Part shown: positions 22,974-35,244 of the stretch, one piece after another
Position numbering within the stretch: position 1 is the stretch's first letter
How the letters are laid out: each line of letters opens with the position of its first letter
The notes under the pieces: generated by a model
The model's database searches: none
The model's input: the letters and a program-made list of their open reading frames with translations, nothing else
What the model was told of the DNA's origin: nothing
Position numbers and translations under genes: made by a program
Source of the DNA: Papiliotrema nemorosa
Lineage: Eukaryota > Basidiomycota > Tremellomycetes > Tremellales > Rhynchogastremaceae
Reading direction: 5' to 3'
Length of the DNA: 64,000 nucleotides
Assembly (NCBI GenBank): GCA_032158125.1
Contig: JASKOT010000003.1
Coordinates: 558,001 to 622,000 of the forward strand

Positions 22974-25896
22974 CTATAACCTCATCTCCTTCAGTATCGT
23001 CTTGGCAAGCATCGAGTATTGCCATCCATCCCCTCCGACCCTTCTAAATTGTATTCCATGTAGCGGTAACCAAGGTACCTGCCATTAGTTTCATGCTTCT
23101 CGCCGGGCGCAAACTCACCTTGACAACATATATTTCAAACCTCACAATCAAGCTGGACCCGGCAGCAGAGGGAGGCAACCAATCTCCGTCCTCCTCGTCC
23201 AGTTTTCTCGGCGTGATGGGCTGCGCAGCAGGCTCCGACCCGTGATTGACACCACTCGCGCTAAATGTCCCTGAAGACGATTCATAGCCCGGTGTTTGCC
23301 GCATTGGCGAAGCTCCTCGGGAGATATTCTGCTTGGAGCCTTTTCGCCGTAAAGATGGTTTCCGTTTTGGTTGAGCTACACTAGCCAGAGAGGTCGAAGC
23401 TTGGTCTCCATTGACCACGCTGTTCAAGTCTATGCTAGGGACATGAACACATTCGAACCCTCCTTTTATCGGACGATGCTTGATACCAATACGATCCAGC
23501 ACAGCCGAGATGTCCTTGATCAACACGCCAGCAGACTTTGAAGACGTTGTCGAGACTGAGAACAATCCCTTGAGATAGACTGGCTTGGCATCGTACGGCT
23601 CCACACCCGCCTCTTCTGGCTCTGGAGTAGGTGGCACAGCGGCCGGTGGCGTCTCGTCTGCTTCCCTGGGCGATCCCAGATCTTCAGGTGGCGTGGCCGG
23701 TTTGCGTTGAGATCCACGTCGACCGATAGATGCTCGACCCATCGAGTTGGAGATGCTCCCCACAGACACTCTCCGCTCATGCTTCTTCTCCGAAACCGTC
23801 GTGCCTCTTCTATGCTCCATCGGCATAGAAGGCGACGTAGCAATCTCCTTACGCGGGGAGTGCTGAGTAGGTCGACGACCAAGGAAAGAAAACTTCTTGT
23901 CCTCCTTCTCCATGGGACTTGGCTGAAGGGGTAAAGGTGGCGGAGGGGCGTTTCTTCGGTGTGCGTTCGGTATATCCGCGATATGACTATTCTCGCGATC
24001 TGCCGAGGGGTGCTGCATGACTGGATTGGGCATGTCCTCTGCTCGCATCCGAGGTTGTGGGGCGATTTCAGAGGGGAACTGCGGATGATGAGGTGATGGT
24101 GGAGCAGAGCCCATGGCATGGGTGGAAGCGGGGGGAGGTAAGCTGGGGAGCGCCATCCCGTATCCGGATGCGATAGGAGGCTCGAACGATGATTGTGACG
24201 AGGCGAAATGGCCCCGGCCATACACCTTTTCTCTCTCTGATTTCTCCCTCGCAAGGTAGTAGATCGAGATGAGCGGGTCGTACCCTCTCGTCGGGTCGAG
24301 TGGCTCCTTTTCCCTCTGCACGGGTTCTTCGACCTTTTTCTCGTCCTTGAAAAGTTTCTTCTTGAAGTCGAATCCGCTGAAACGTTTCTTCTTTGGCGAA
24401 TCACTTGTGTCGCTCAGCGCCATTGAGCTGCTCGATGCTGCTGGACCTTTGCGCTTCTCTCGCCTGCCTTCCCAGGCGGCAAGAGTGGTAAGGTACCCCT
24501 CCGATGTGAGGACGTTTCGCAATTCATCGTGTATCTGCTCTGGCGTTCCAAAGGTGAAACCGCCCATCGCGTTGATGACATCTGGGTCGAGGTCGTCGGC
24601 GCGCAGTGGTTCTCGATGAATCAAGTACGACTCGGGTGGACCGTCGTATCCTTTGATCATGAAGGGATGCGACAAGACTTCGGTCAAAGTCGCTCGCTCC
24701 AATGGGTTGGTGACCAGCATGCGGCTCAGCAGACTCTTGCACTCATTGCTGAGCCAAGCTGGATATTCGACCAATCCTCGCTTGATCTTTGCGTGTAGAG
24801 CTGGCATCGATTGATCGTCAAACGGTACTTTTCCGCATACAAGGACATACAGCACAATTCCGAATGACCACACGTCGACCTCGGGACCCGTGTACACTTT
24901 GGCGTTTAACAATTCCGGCGCAGCGAAGTAGAGCGATCCGCAGAACGTGGACAAATGCCTATCGGGTGCGTACAGATTGGACAGACCGAAATCGATGATT
25001 TTGATATTGCCCGATTTTGAGATGAGGATGTTTTCAATCTTCAGATCCCGATGAACAATGGAGTTGCGATGACAATAGTCCAAAGCCGATCCGATTTGTC
25101 GAGCAAACTTTCTAGCGGCTCGCTCACGCAGTCGACCATGCGAGATGATATAATCCAGCATTTGCCCTCCATCGATGAACTCGCACACCATATAGTGATG
25201 GTTGGTATGCGTGATGAACTCGCGCATGCCGCAGATGTAGGGATGATGCAGCAATAGCGATATGGCGGCCTCTCGAACTGTTCGAATCTCTTTCGATTCA
25301 TCCTTTTGCCGTTGTTTCTCTGCCTCTTCCGGCGTTGCAGGTTGCTCTTTTCTTGTGGCTTCAGAGTACCTCGGGATGATCTTCACCGCACACTATGGTC
25401 AGCGAGCGTCGCACCACGAACCCACCTTTTCTCGGGTATGTATATTTGTGGCGAGCTTGACCTTTCCCATACTTCCTGCACCAAGGGTTTTCTGCAGCTG
25501 CCAATCGCCTACCATCCTCCCTCTTGGCTTCTCTTTACCATTTCTGCTGCTCGATCCGCCATTTGAGTTGCGCATCGACTTTGATACAGCTGCTGAAGCT
25601 GCTTCTTCCCGGACTTCACGGATGGTAGGCTCATGCGGTGCGGTGGCTGTTGGTGGGGGTTCCGTCGCGGATCTATGCGGGGAACGCGATGGTGTACGAC
25701 TATTGTAAGCATGATTATTGACCCTGTCGATCATCTACGCATACCTTCTACGACCATGTTTGTCGATGACAAAATCCCATTCTGCGCCAGTCTCAACCGT
25801 CCCACCGTACGACGGAGTTGCAACTCCGGGATGACTGGATGGGAATTCTTCCTGTACCGCTTTGAGGTGGGATGGGAGGGGGTTGTAGGAGGTCAT
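22974..25896 (-). CDS. KIN1: Kin1/MARK-family serine/threonine protein kinase
   Basis: Four exons, 25745-25896, 25426-25699, 23119-25392 and 22974-23078, give 934 aa. The N-terminal [14 protein letters not shown] is typical of fungal Kin1. The kinase domain has the glycine loop LGAGSMGKV, catalytic Lys in AVKIIP, EFIDGG hinge, [16 protein letters not shown], activation segment [11 protein letters not shown] and [11 protein letters not shown] long disordered Ser/Pro region follows. The C-terminus is a KA1 membrane-binding domain: [33 protein letters not shown], then after a 40-nt intron [13 protein letters not shown] and [13 protein letters not shown]. Kin1 acts at the plasma membrane in polarity, exocytosis and ER-stress signalling. 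The start at 25896 is chosen because its exon splices in frame into the conserved DKHGRR segment. Confidence 0.88.
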
Positions 25897-27157
25897 GTTT
25901 GGGTTGGATGTCACTATGATATATATATAGGTCTAATCAAGATTGGTGGAGGATGCGAGTCAAAGGGTGACAAGTGGATGAGATCTGTCGGCTATTCGCG
26001 ACGTGATGTGCTCTACAGCACTTTCGGCTCTTTTGTGGTCAGAGCGCTGTTCTATGTCGCAGCCATTGTAACGAAGTGTAGTCGGAATACGGTGAGCCAA
26101 GGCGAGGAGCGTTCGGATGCGATGGCCTAGGTGCCGATTCAGTGGTGGGGTAGAGGTGCGAGATCTATACTGGGTCCTAGGGTTGTAGAGGATTGTTGGG
26201 TGCGAATCAACAATGAAAGCCTAGAATTGGCGCGCCTATAATCCGGGAGGGCCACTGACGGCATTACCCTTATTGACCCATTTGGACATGTGGCACCAGC
26301 TGAAGGATAAATACATGCTCAGGGTTGCAGCGTCAGCTTACATGCATGCAGACGAGTATGAAGTAGATAAGATGATCCCAAAGACGGAGAGTCATGCTGT
26401 ACAACTGTGAGAGCATCGCTACACGTCGTTCCGCCTACCGTCATTCCGCCAGGCACACCTCGCTTGGCACGACGACCCTTCTCGCTACGCAAGAACCGCT
26501 CTGTATCTCTCAAGACTTCCGTCTTCCAGTCGCACCTATTCGGGATAATCACTCTCACAGGTGCCGCGCCCATCAGAGGACACTGATCTTAGGCCCAAGA
26601 GGGGTATCTTCGATGCAAGCTCCAGCCGGGGAAGGTCCAGTAGGATTGGACTTGCGTTTGGCCCACACACTCTGCGCAAAGAGAAGACACAAGAGGTCTG
26701 ACGATGACAGTCGCAGAAGCCGGACAAGCCTGCTGGTCATTGGTGTACGAGGACGGCTGGGACAGCCAGGCACGAGCGAGGACACTTGTACTGCTGATGC
26801 AGCCGGTACAATCCTCTACTTATGATATCGTGTGGTGCCCGATACAGGACAGAGTGCGAGGCTGGAGTGCGGGGACGTACGAGAGCCTCCTACTTTGGCT
26901 AACTTCTCGTGATCTCACCATCACGAGTATGCTCAAAGGATGTCACACCATCTGCTACGTCTATCATGACCAACACGTGTCTCAAGTCGGACTGGGGGGC
27001 TGTGTGGAGGGAGCAGAGTCTCTGAACTCGTTTCATGTCGCAGTCCACCATGGAAGGCGAGAGATAAGATCATGAGGTGATACTGGATGCTCATTCACAC
27101 CAAAGCTCGACCATATCTCTTCTCCCCAATTTCTATACATCACTAGTACCCATCCCC
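25897..27157. other. Long intergenic region, no convincing gene
   Basis: About 1.26 kb between the Kin1 start and the next plus-strand ORF. Overlapping open frames exist on both strands (plus 26394-26825 and 26704-27075; minus 26319-26785). None shows a recognisable domain, and I could not join them into a coherent spliced model. A TATATATAT stretch lies at about 25919-25929. A small unrecognised gene here cannot be excluded. Confidence 0.4.
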
Positions 27158-27508
27158 ATGCCTGCCGCCCAGCCAATACTCCACATCCCCCTTGACACTC
27201 TGCCCTACCCCTCACAGCCCCAGCAGGTCGCGGTAGAGGCACCCCCACCATATTCGGCCAGCCCCATCTGCTCCAACTCGGAGCTCTTGGCTAGGGCGCT
27301 GCAAGATCTCAAGGACAATAATGACCCTTCTCAATGGGGAACAAGACGACCTGCTGTGAGACGAGGTGCACTCGACTCAGAGTTGACGGGGTGCATAGGG
27401 TGGTTGGTCTGGATGGTGGACCTCATGTCGCCTCCGAATCCGCCTGCGTCTTTGGCACAGGTCGGGATGGGTTCGTATCTGACCATGGGACACTACGGTC
27501 TCATGTGA
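27158..27508 (+). CDS. Small hypothetical protein with a Pro-rich PPPY segment
   Basis: An open frame of 116 codons starts at an ATG preceded by pyrimidine-rich sequence. The N-terminal half is Pro-rich (PILHIPLDTLPYPSQPQ, then VEAPPPYSASP, a PPxY-like WW-domain ligand). It is followed by a short helix (NSELLARALQDLKDNNDPSQ) and a Trp/Gly/Met-rich C-terminus. The second half may be partly intronic, since a GT at about 27356 and an AG before 27461 would give an in-frame alternative. I do not recognise a family. It could be a small gene or a chance frame. Confidence 0.3.
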   Translation: MPAAQPILHIPLDTLPYPSQPQQVAVEAPPPYSASPICSNSELLARALQDLKDNNDPSQWGTRRPAVRRGALDSELTGCIGWLVWMVDLMSPPNPPASLAQVGMGSYLTMGHYGLM

Positions 27509-27903
27509 GCACAAGAGTCTCATATGCACATCATCATGGATACGAGTACCTTTCGGAGATGAGCGAATGATCAGATCAGATCTATTCTCGGCCTCCCTCG
27601 GTTGAGCGGCAACAGGCCCATTAAATGATTATCGATGTTTCGGCATCGAGTGGAGCTTGCTCCCTCTCTCACTCTCTTCTTGTCGTCTGCATGGTGACAG
27701 CAGCTTACAAAAGGGTGTGATAGATGACGTGGGCAAACTATTTATTGCATAGCCGAAGATGTTCAATCCTCGGCCATGGTTTTGCTCAGTCGACAACTCA
27801 CCGATCGTGACTTTTTGGTGTATCTGTCTCGAACGTTCACTCCTCTTTCAGATTTCCAGCCACATTTCTAACCGGCTTGATCCTTTTGCCTGACGACACC
27901 ACG

Positions 27904-29877
27904 ATGGTGTCGCGCCGTAGCTCACAAGTCACCATGACAGTACCCACAGAAGACGAAGAGAGTCATCCTCGCCCAGCGGATCCCGTCAATGAGAAGACGA
28001 AGAATCCTGATGTGGTGCGTTCGATCGTGTCTTGTTTGCGCTCATATCAGGTCACCTTCGATGGTCCAGACGATCCTGCAAATCCGATGAACTGGCCGAG
28101 AAAGAGAAAGGTTCGAGTGACTATACTATACGGGATGAACACCATGTGTGCAACATTCGTATGCCCTTGCTCTGCTCCCTTTCCACCCAAATGCTCATCG
28201 CTAGGCATCAAGTATATTCTCTTCGGCATCGGAGTTCATCGCTAGGCAGTTTGGTATATCCACAGAGGTCGGAATTTTAGGATTGTCCCTCTTCCTGCTC
28301 GGTAAGTCTGCGCGATCGACGATCGTCTTGTCTGACAGGCAGGGTTTGCGTTGGGACCCGTACTTTTTGGCCCGATATCAGAAGTCTATGGGAGAAAGAT
28401 GGCTATTGTCATTCCCATGTTCATCTTCATGTGTTTCAGTGCGGCCACAGCCACCGCGGAGAACCTGCAGACAATCTTTATCTCCAGATTCTTTGGCGGA
28501 GTGTAAGTCTGGCGTTAGAGCTACATCTGCGGTAGCTGATAGGCAGATTTGCTGCATCTCCTGTTACCATTGTTGGAGGGTAAGCTGATATGAACCCTCT
28601 TCGTGACATCTGTAGCTGACTGTTTAGTGGTATAGCCGACATGTTCAACCAGAAGGAAAGAGGAGCAATGGTAGTCATATACTCTCTCTGCATCGTCGGC
28701 GGCCCAACTCTTGCACCCACCATTGGTGCAGCCGTATCGGAATCGTACCTCACATGGCGATGGACTGAGTACCTCAGCGTGATCCTCACTGGATTCATCA
28801 TCATCCTCGACCTGTTCTTCCTGCCCGAAACATCAGCTGCGATCATCTTGACTCGAAAAGCGCGGAGGTTGCGATTACAGACTGGACGATGGTCTTTGCA
28901 CAGTCAACATGAGGAGAAGGATCACTCGTTGAAAGTGTTTGCGAGGACGAGTCTGCTGTTGCCGTTGACAATGCTGGTCAAAGAACCCATGGTCCTGCTC
29001 ATCACTATGTGAGTGTTGAATCATCGCTGTCAGACGATCAAGGCTCATATACCAGGTACAATGCCTTTGCATATGGTATCCTTTACATGTTATTCGCTGC
29101 TATCCCTATCATCTTTGCAGAGAACAGAGGTTGGAAGACTGTCCCCGCTACTCTGCCCAATCTGGCTACATTGGTCAGTCAATTTTGTACGTAGCAGACG
29201 TCCGCTGATCATACAGGTCGGCACCCTGATCGCTGCAGGACTCAACTTTCTCTATGCCGAATACGTCTTCTCAAAGTACATGGACACGCATCAAGGCAAA
29301 GCTCCTCCCGAAAAGAGGTGAGCTGGATCCCCGAAGTCGACCAGTGCTGATTGATAGACTTCCACCTATGATGCTGGGTGCACTCACCTTCCCCATCGGC
29401 TTCTTCATTGTTGGCTGGACGAGCAATCCCGACATACATTGGTTCCCTTCCTTGATCGGTTTCGTCTTGATCGGTATGAGCTTCCTCCTGATCTTCCAGG
29501 TCAGTGCATCTCTTGGTCGCGGGGCCAATGTACTCATGCCACAGTCGGGGATCAATTATCTCATCGACGCATACACCAAGGTCTCTGCATCGGCTGTTGG
29601 TGAGTGCTCACACAGGGACTGCGTGATGGAGGCTGATAGCGCAGCTGCCAACACATTCAACCGATCGTTGCTTGGTGCTGCATTCCCACTTATCGCTCAG
29701 CCCTTGTTCCATAACCTGGGTATCAACTGGGCGTGCACTTTACTGGGGTGTCTGGCTGTACTGCTTGGTGTGACCCCGTATCTTTTCTACATTTACGGCA
29801 AACGGTGAATACATTTGTGTATTTCATTTCGGAAGCTGACCCGCAGACTTCGAGCAATGAGCAAACTTATAGAGTAG
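27904..29877 (+). CDS. MFS drug/polyamine exporter (DHA1-type)
   Basis: Proton-driven exporter of the plasma membrane. At least nine exons are needed. The first joins (28014/28051, then after CATF to ASSIFSS) keep frame, and the last intron adds [10 protein letters not shown] before TAG at 29875. The cytosolic N-terminus carries the DHA1 hallmark [18 protein letters not shown]. The first transmembrane pair reaches [15 protein letters not shown] (motif A-like loop). [17 protein letters not shown] corresponds to motif C of antiporters, followed by [14 protein letters not shown] and a PETSA element ([12 protein letters not shown]). The second half has [36 protein letters not shown] and [19 protein letters not shown]. 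This layout matches the fungal Tpo1/Flr1 group. The substrate cannot be told from sequence. Confidence 0.85.
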
Positions 29878-30202
29878 AGAGACAGCTTTTTGTGCTTGAA
29901 TTGTGTGATATCCCGAAAGTCCGAAGAATACTGATAACACGACGAGCATGCTTCTGATTATCTGACGGTGATCGCTTTACTTCTCGAAGTGAAAGGACAC
30001 ATGAAGCCTATCTCATCATAGCATTTGAGGCAGCATGCTCCTACGCTGCCAGTCGACAAGCGCTTCTGATCTCGTTGATCCCTTGATCGAAGTCCTTTGG
30101 GGAATCTCTCGCCAGAAGTCTCGTTGCACATATAAGTCTCGCGGACGAAGCGTAGCACAAGGATCGTGTCCCCCTTCCGACTCACGACTACTCATTTTGA
30201 AG

Positions 30203-32091
30203 ATGGCCGATGAGGGGAATCTCTCCCTTGACAGCTCGAAATTTTTCTGCGAATCGAATGAAAGCCTCGCGCGGAAACTTGGAGTTCCAGCTGACACTCA
30301 TCCGGATGTATTACAAGTGCTCTTAACAGACTACTATGAGCAAGGAGGAAGCAATTCTGACGAGGAGGAAGTGCCTCGGTGAGTCATGAGCTTGGGTTTG
30401 AATCGACGCTGACGGACAAGCTGGCGACTTGCATTGCGGAAAGAAAGAGTCAGTCTTCTCTCGAATCGCTCTTATTGAGGGAGGACGCTCACGATCTATT
30501 CAGGCTCAGAGACACTACGAAAGCGTATCAGAGAAGGAGTTATGGCGCAACAGAGAGCTGTTCGCTGGATTAGAGTCGAGGTCTCGGGAAGACGTGTGCT
30601 CTTCGCCCATTGCGTCCGTTGTTGCTCGACTCCCTGAAGCGTATCGTGAACATGTATACGACACGATTTTCCCAGATGGCGGCGGAGGAGAGTCGCAAGA
30701 GGATCTCTCGCGGTGAGAGGCTCCCAAGACCCCTGATGAACGCTGCTGATTTCAGATTCGACGCTGATGATTGCAGCGTGACGGTGCACTTGTTCCTTTC
30801 TGCGTTCGACAAGGCGAATCAGCAATCCCACTTCGATTCGCAACAAGTCGCAGATCTGTAAGCTCTCTTAGCCGTCCATTGACTTTTTGTGAGATCTGAC
30901 TCCGCTTGTAGCAAGCAGGAAGTCTGCCTTCTCTATGAATGTGGCGTGTTGTCCGATCGTACCAATCAGGAACTGGACCCGTGAGTTTCACTCCTTGGAT
31001 TGCTCTTGCATTGCATCTCACATAAAACAGTATCTGTGCCGGAGTGGACGAGCGGCATATGGCCAGCCTGGGCACATCGAGCGGCAAGAAAGCCGTCGTG
31101 GAGCCAGGTGAATCCAGGGTGACGATGCTCTCGACGGACGTGGTCAACGCTGCGAGAATGGTACTTGACGCAGTTCACTCTGTCCCAGTCTTGCCGGATA
31201 GAAAAGGCCCTGGACCGAGCTTGACTCTTGAAGAAGTAGGTTCACCTCGTGATGCTAATGGTCATATTCGCTCATGTGTCGTCAGGCGAAGACCCGGTGG
31301 CACGATCAGAGCCTGCCTCGCATCCAGAGCGAGGAGGTATTCATGCCCAACATGAAGTCAGATGTCTTTTTCGTACGCAACTTCTCGACGGGCGTGACCC
31401 AGCTCCTGGACCAAATCTCACCAGATGATTGGTAGGCTCCTGATATATCACTAAACGTACTGATTTACTGACTCTTCAGGTCGCAGCAAGACCCAGAAGA
31501 TGTATTTATCAACGCCTGCAGATTGACTTTGAAAGAAATACCCTCGTTGGATGAGATTGAGCATCTGTCAGTAATCGCTTGTTCTTGATTTTCGACGGGT
31601 TTCTTACCAACGCAGCCGGAAGCAGATCAATTCATGGTCCCTAGAGCATAAGTTTAATCGAGAACCCATCCAAGAGTGAGCCTGTCCCTTCTTCCCGACA
31701 GGACTCAGAGTTTGGGGCTGTACTGATGAGTCATCGCAGATTGACGAATTGGCTCGACAATATTCGCTGGGACATCGAGAAGCTCGAGGATGCCATAGAT
31801 ACTGGTGTGATGGACCCCCAGGACTACGAAGACACCTTGGAGAGAGTTCTGACGAAACACTCGTCAGTCGCGCCTTCGTCCAAAGAGCGACATGATCCCA
31901 CAGGACTCGAAGATTCGCCACAGTTCTTGCCGCCTAGGTCTTACAAAATTGATTTTCTCACCGCATTGAAGGCATCTGAAGTCCAACATTCAGCTTCCAT
32001 CAAGGACGGAAGTCCGCGTCTACTGTATGACGAGATTTTATCCCTGTTCGATGCCCCTGATTCAACCATGGGTGGCAAACCGACCGGTTGA
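30203..32091 (+). CDS. Unrecognised intron-rich protein
   Basis: A coherent series of plus-strand exons starts at MADEGNLSLDSSKFFCESNE and ends at a TGA at 32089-32091. Segments, joined by short GT..AG introns: FSRIALIEGGRSRSIQAQ, SSPIASVVARLPEAYREHVY, VTVHLFLSAFDKANQQSHF, EVCLLYECGVLSDRTNQEL, SDVFFVRNFSTGVTQLLDQ, DVFINACRLTLKEIPSLDE, and a last exon (about 31741-32091) beginning LTNWLDNIRWDIEKLEDAI. The protein is mostly alpha-helical and acidic, with no signal peptide, transmembrane segment or motif I can name. The first splice junction (near 30370-30443) is uncertain because the obvious GTGAGT donor gives the wrong phase. I do not assign a function. Confidence 0.6.
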
Positions 32092-32705
32092 AGCCAATGC
32101 GTGACATGCGTGTCAAGTTCGCCTCGAAGCGGATTGTATATAGTATATAGTCGTCGATTATATGGTACTCAGTGAGTGAGCGAGAGCTGAATGAAACTTG
32201 TCGATCAGCAAGTATGGGTATAGCCTCACCCTTGCATCGCAGACCTGTCAATGAATGAGTTTATTTGATTCCGTTGCTGTGGGATGGGTATTTGCTTGTT
32301 TCGTCGCGTCCTAGAAAGGTCACTCCCGCCCTGAGAGAGTCATCTGCCGCACTCGAGGTATACCGGTCACCAACACCACGAGCATCCTGCAAGCACGGTA
32401 GATTGTGGTTTGTAGCTGTGTCATCTCACCATAGCGGGTCGCTGGGCGTTATAAGCAGCGCTTTGAAAGGGTCTTAGAATCGGAGCGACACCCCAGACAG
32501 CGTCGTCGGACGGGACCACACCTGCGTTCTTTGACCCGTCGTTCGCATCATACATTGCATCGCTGTGCTTTGCGACTCTCCAGGTATGTCGTCTTTGCGC
32601 GAGGACTCGCTCTGCTCTGCTCGAAGAGCTTCGTGTGAGCTGATGATCATAGCTGCTCCACCCTTCCCCCTCCTTTCCGCCCTCCCCGTCATTCTGTGAT
32701 TCACT
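32092..32705. other. Intergenic region, no gene seen
   Basis: This 614-base gap holds the 3' end of the upstream gene and the promoter of the Knr4/Smi1 gene. It includes a TATATAGTATATAG stretch near 32138 and a pyrimidine-rich tract at about 32655-32690 just before the start codon. Overlapping minus-strand frames (32421-32935) look like shadows. Confidence 0.5.
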
Positions 32706-34974
32706 ATGCCATTCCTCCAATCTCTAACATCGTTCTTCTCGACCCAAAGTTCGAACAACGCGTCATCCTCTCGCCAGTCCCGCCGAACAGCAGTCGACAA
32801 CACGTTTGACGCGTTTAGTCTCCCTACGTCGAGGTACAACGATGGACATGGGCTTGGCATCGATGGGGTACGTCTGACCGCTCGTGTCCAGAGATCCGAA
32901 TTAACGTCTTCAGCTGAACAGTGCTTCGTCTTCACCGGGACCCAGTCGGCGAGCTAGCAATGCATTTGCGTATCCTCCTCCAACGGGCACCTAGTGGGTG
33001 CGAATTACCCTCTTGAAGCTGATCCGCCAGTCAACCTTCATCCAATATCCACCCTCCCTTATCACACACCTTCCACCGACTACGTAACGCTCTCGCCGAC
33101 TCTTTCCCGGAATTGCTCGAGACTCTCAATCGACCTGTGGACTCGGCTACATTGGCCTCTTTCGAACGCGAACTCGGCTGCCCTTTACCCCCTTCTGTCA
33201 GGGAATCGTTCATGATCGCCGACGGGCAAGATATCGATTCTGGGTGCTCAGGTCTGTTCTTCGGTTTACACCTACTACCACTGGAAGATGTCATGCGTGA
33301 ATGGGCTTTCTGGCGTCAGGCGGAACATGACCCTGATGCGGGGCAGAATCCAGCAGTATTAGCGACAATGGCCAGTGTCCCACCCACATGGATCAAACAG
33401 CTATATGCGTGCCGGGGATGGCTACCTCTTTTGACAGACCGGACGGGGAATTACGTCGGAGTGGATCTGGATCCTGGACCTGGAGGTGCTTGGGGTCAAG
33501 TCATCGTCTTTGGGCGAGACTTTGATCGGAAATGCGTGCTTTGGAGAGGCGATGGAGAAGCAGGATGGGGGAAGTGGTTGGCCAGTTTCGTGGACGAGCT
33601 GGAAAGTGGAGACGGATGGGAAGCCGACAAGTCGAGCTCGTCTGATGAAGAAGACGAGGTAGGTTATGGGTCTTACAATGGTGGAGCATTAGCGGGCGAA
33701 GTGGGTAAAGGGCTGAGATTGGCGGGCGAGTATAGAGGATGGAACGTCCTTGAAGCGTGGTGGGACCGAAGTGTCAGGCAATGGGAACAATTAGGCATGG
33801 GTCTCGATGTCGAGGAAGTGGAGAGGGGTCTCAGTGAAGCCAGACGATTGGCAGGCATGCTGGATGAAGCCCAGGCTCCCCCAAAGCTCCAAGAGGAAGT
33901 CCCAGGTAGGTCAAAGTTCAAGTACAACGGCTCATCCTAGTCTATGGCTCGCCGCAGATCCCTCCCGCTCCTTCTACTCCCGTACCTGCCGATTCAGATG
34001 CCCTCTTACCGCCATCATCGCCCGATCACCCCACCTCCCAAAGATTGAAGCAGAAGATACCGGTCAGAATCATCACGCCTATCGCCGCGTCAGATCACCC
34101 ACTCGCACCTCCGGAAACGACAGAACGGGATTTGAGTGCGGGATACCTGTCACCGCCTGATGGTCGCAGAACCAAAGCTCCCCCTCCTGCCCCCACACCC
34201 TTGGACTTGCCTACACGGGTGGATATCCAAGCCATGTCTGCGATAGCTCAAGCCGAAGCTAGCGGTCTCAGAGGTGGATGGGTGATGAATATGGATCCGG
34301 GTATCAATGCTAGAATGCGTCAAGATGACATGGTCGATATCGATCTGGAGGGTGGTCGAGGAGACAAATTCGGTTCGCCCCGTCCGTCCGACGAGCAGAT
34401 GGAGCGGTTGCGCGAGGTCGAAAAGATGTCTCTGGCGGGTCGTTACAGGACCCCATCGCCCATGCTGCGGTCCTCGTCATTAGAGATACCTGGACAATCG
34501 GGATCTGTGACACCTGTCAGGACCCAATCGCACCAAGGATTCTCTGCTCAAGGGTTGCGTCGTCCACCACCTATCGCCAGTCCTTCCGATGTCAGCACTA
34601 GACGGTTCGGCGGTCCGGATGATGAGCGCGATGCACCGGTCCTCCGGGCTGGATCGCGAGCGTTGAGCCGGACAGAGAGGGAGAGCAGTGTGTTTTCTGA
34701 AATGTCCGAAACCAGTCAAGATGGGTTGCTCAATACTGTTCCATCCCGGACCGCCTCGCCAGCTCTGTCAGAGCACGTCACTTCGCCCATCACAGTCACA
34801 GGAGGTTCGGCGCGGTCCTCTTTAGATAGAAGTCGGACGGTGCGGCGAGAGACCAGTGACCGAGGAAACAACAAAGCTAAAGACCAGGAAAACGGCTTGA
34901 GCGGTTTGGAAGGGGATATGGAGGAAGTCAGTCTTGAAGGGGGAATGAGTGGTTTTAGGGAAATCCCAGTGTAG
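32706..34974 (+). CDS. KNR4: Knr4/Smi1-family cell-wall assembly regulator
   Basis: Four exons. The start MPFLQSLTSFFSTQSSNN leads, after short introns, to FAYPPPTGTYQPSSNIHPP, the usual Knr4 N-terminal low-complexity segment. The SMI1/KNR4 domain follows: LNRPVDSATLASFERELGCP, LPPSVRESFMIADGQDI, LFFGLHLLPLEDVMREW, DRTGNYVGVDLDPGPGGAWG and QVIVFGRDFDRK. After a helical segment (WEQLGMGLDVEEVERGLSEA) a 35-nt intron joins VYGSPQIPPAP to a long disordered Ser/Pro-rich tail ending FREIPV. Knr4 is an intrinsically disordered hub that links cell-wall synthesis to the Slt2 MAP kinase pathway and morphogenesis in yeast. The same role here is by homology. Confidence 0.85.
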
Positions 34975-35244
34975 CTGTGAGAGACTATGCATGCAAGCAT
35001 GCACCAGGAAGACAGACGTCTCACCTGACCCTGCTCTGAAAAAGAACCGGCGACACTGCGGTGCAGCACAGATCAATGAAGTGTTACGCCGTCTCTCAAC
35101 ATTCATTACCTCTCATACCCAGGTGCTCGCAAAATGCTCGAGATTGCAATGGGCTACCAAGACATATATCATACATAGATGATGGGTAAACCTACAACGA
35201 GAAGCAGAACCACAAATACACCAAATAACCTATTCACCGACCGC

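Noticed and set aside
26319..27075. Overlapping frames of 80-140 codons on both strands
   Set aside because: No domains, and no intron set links them into one protein. Likely chance frames.
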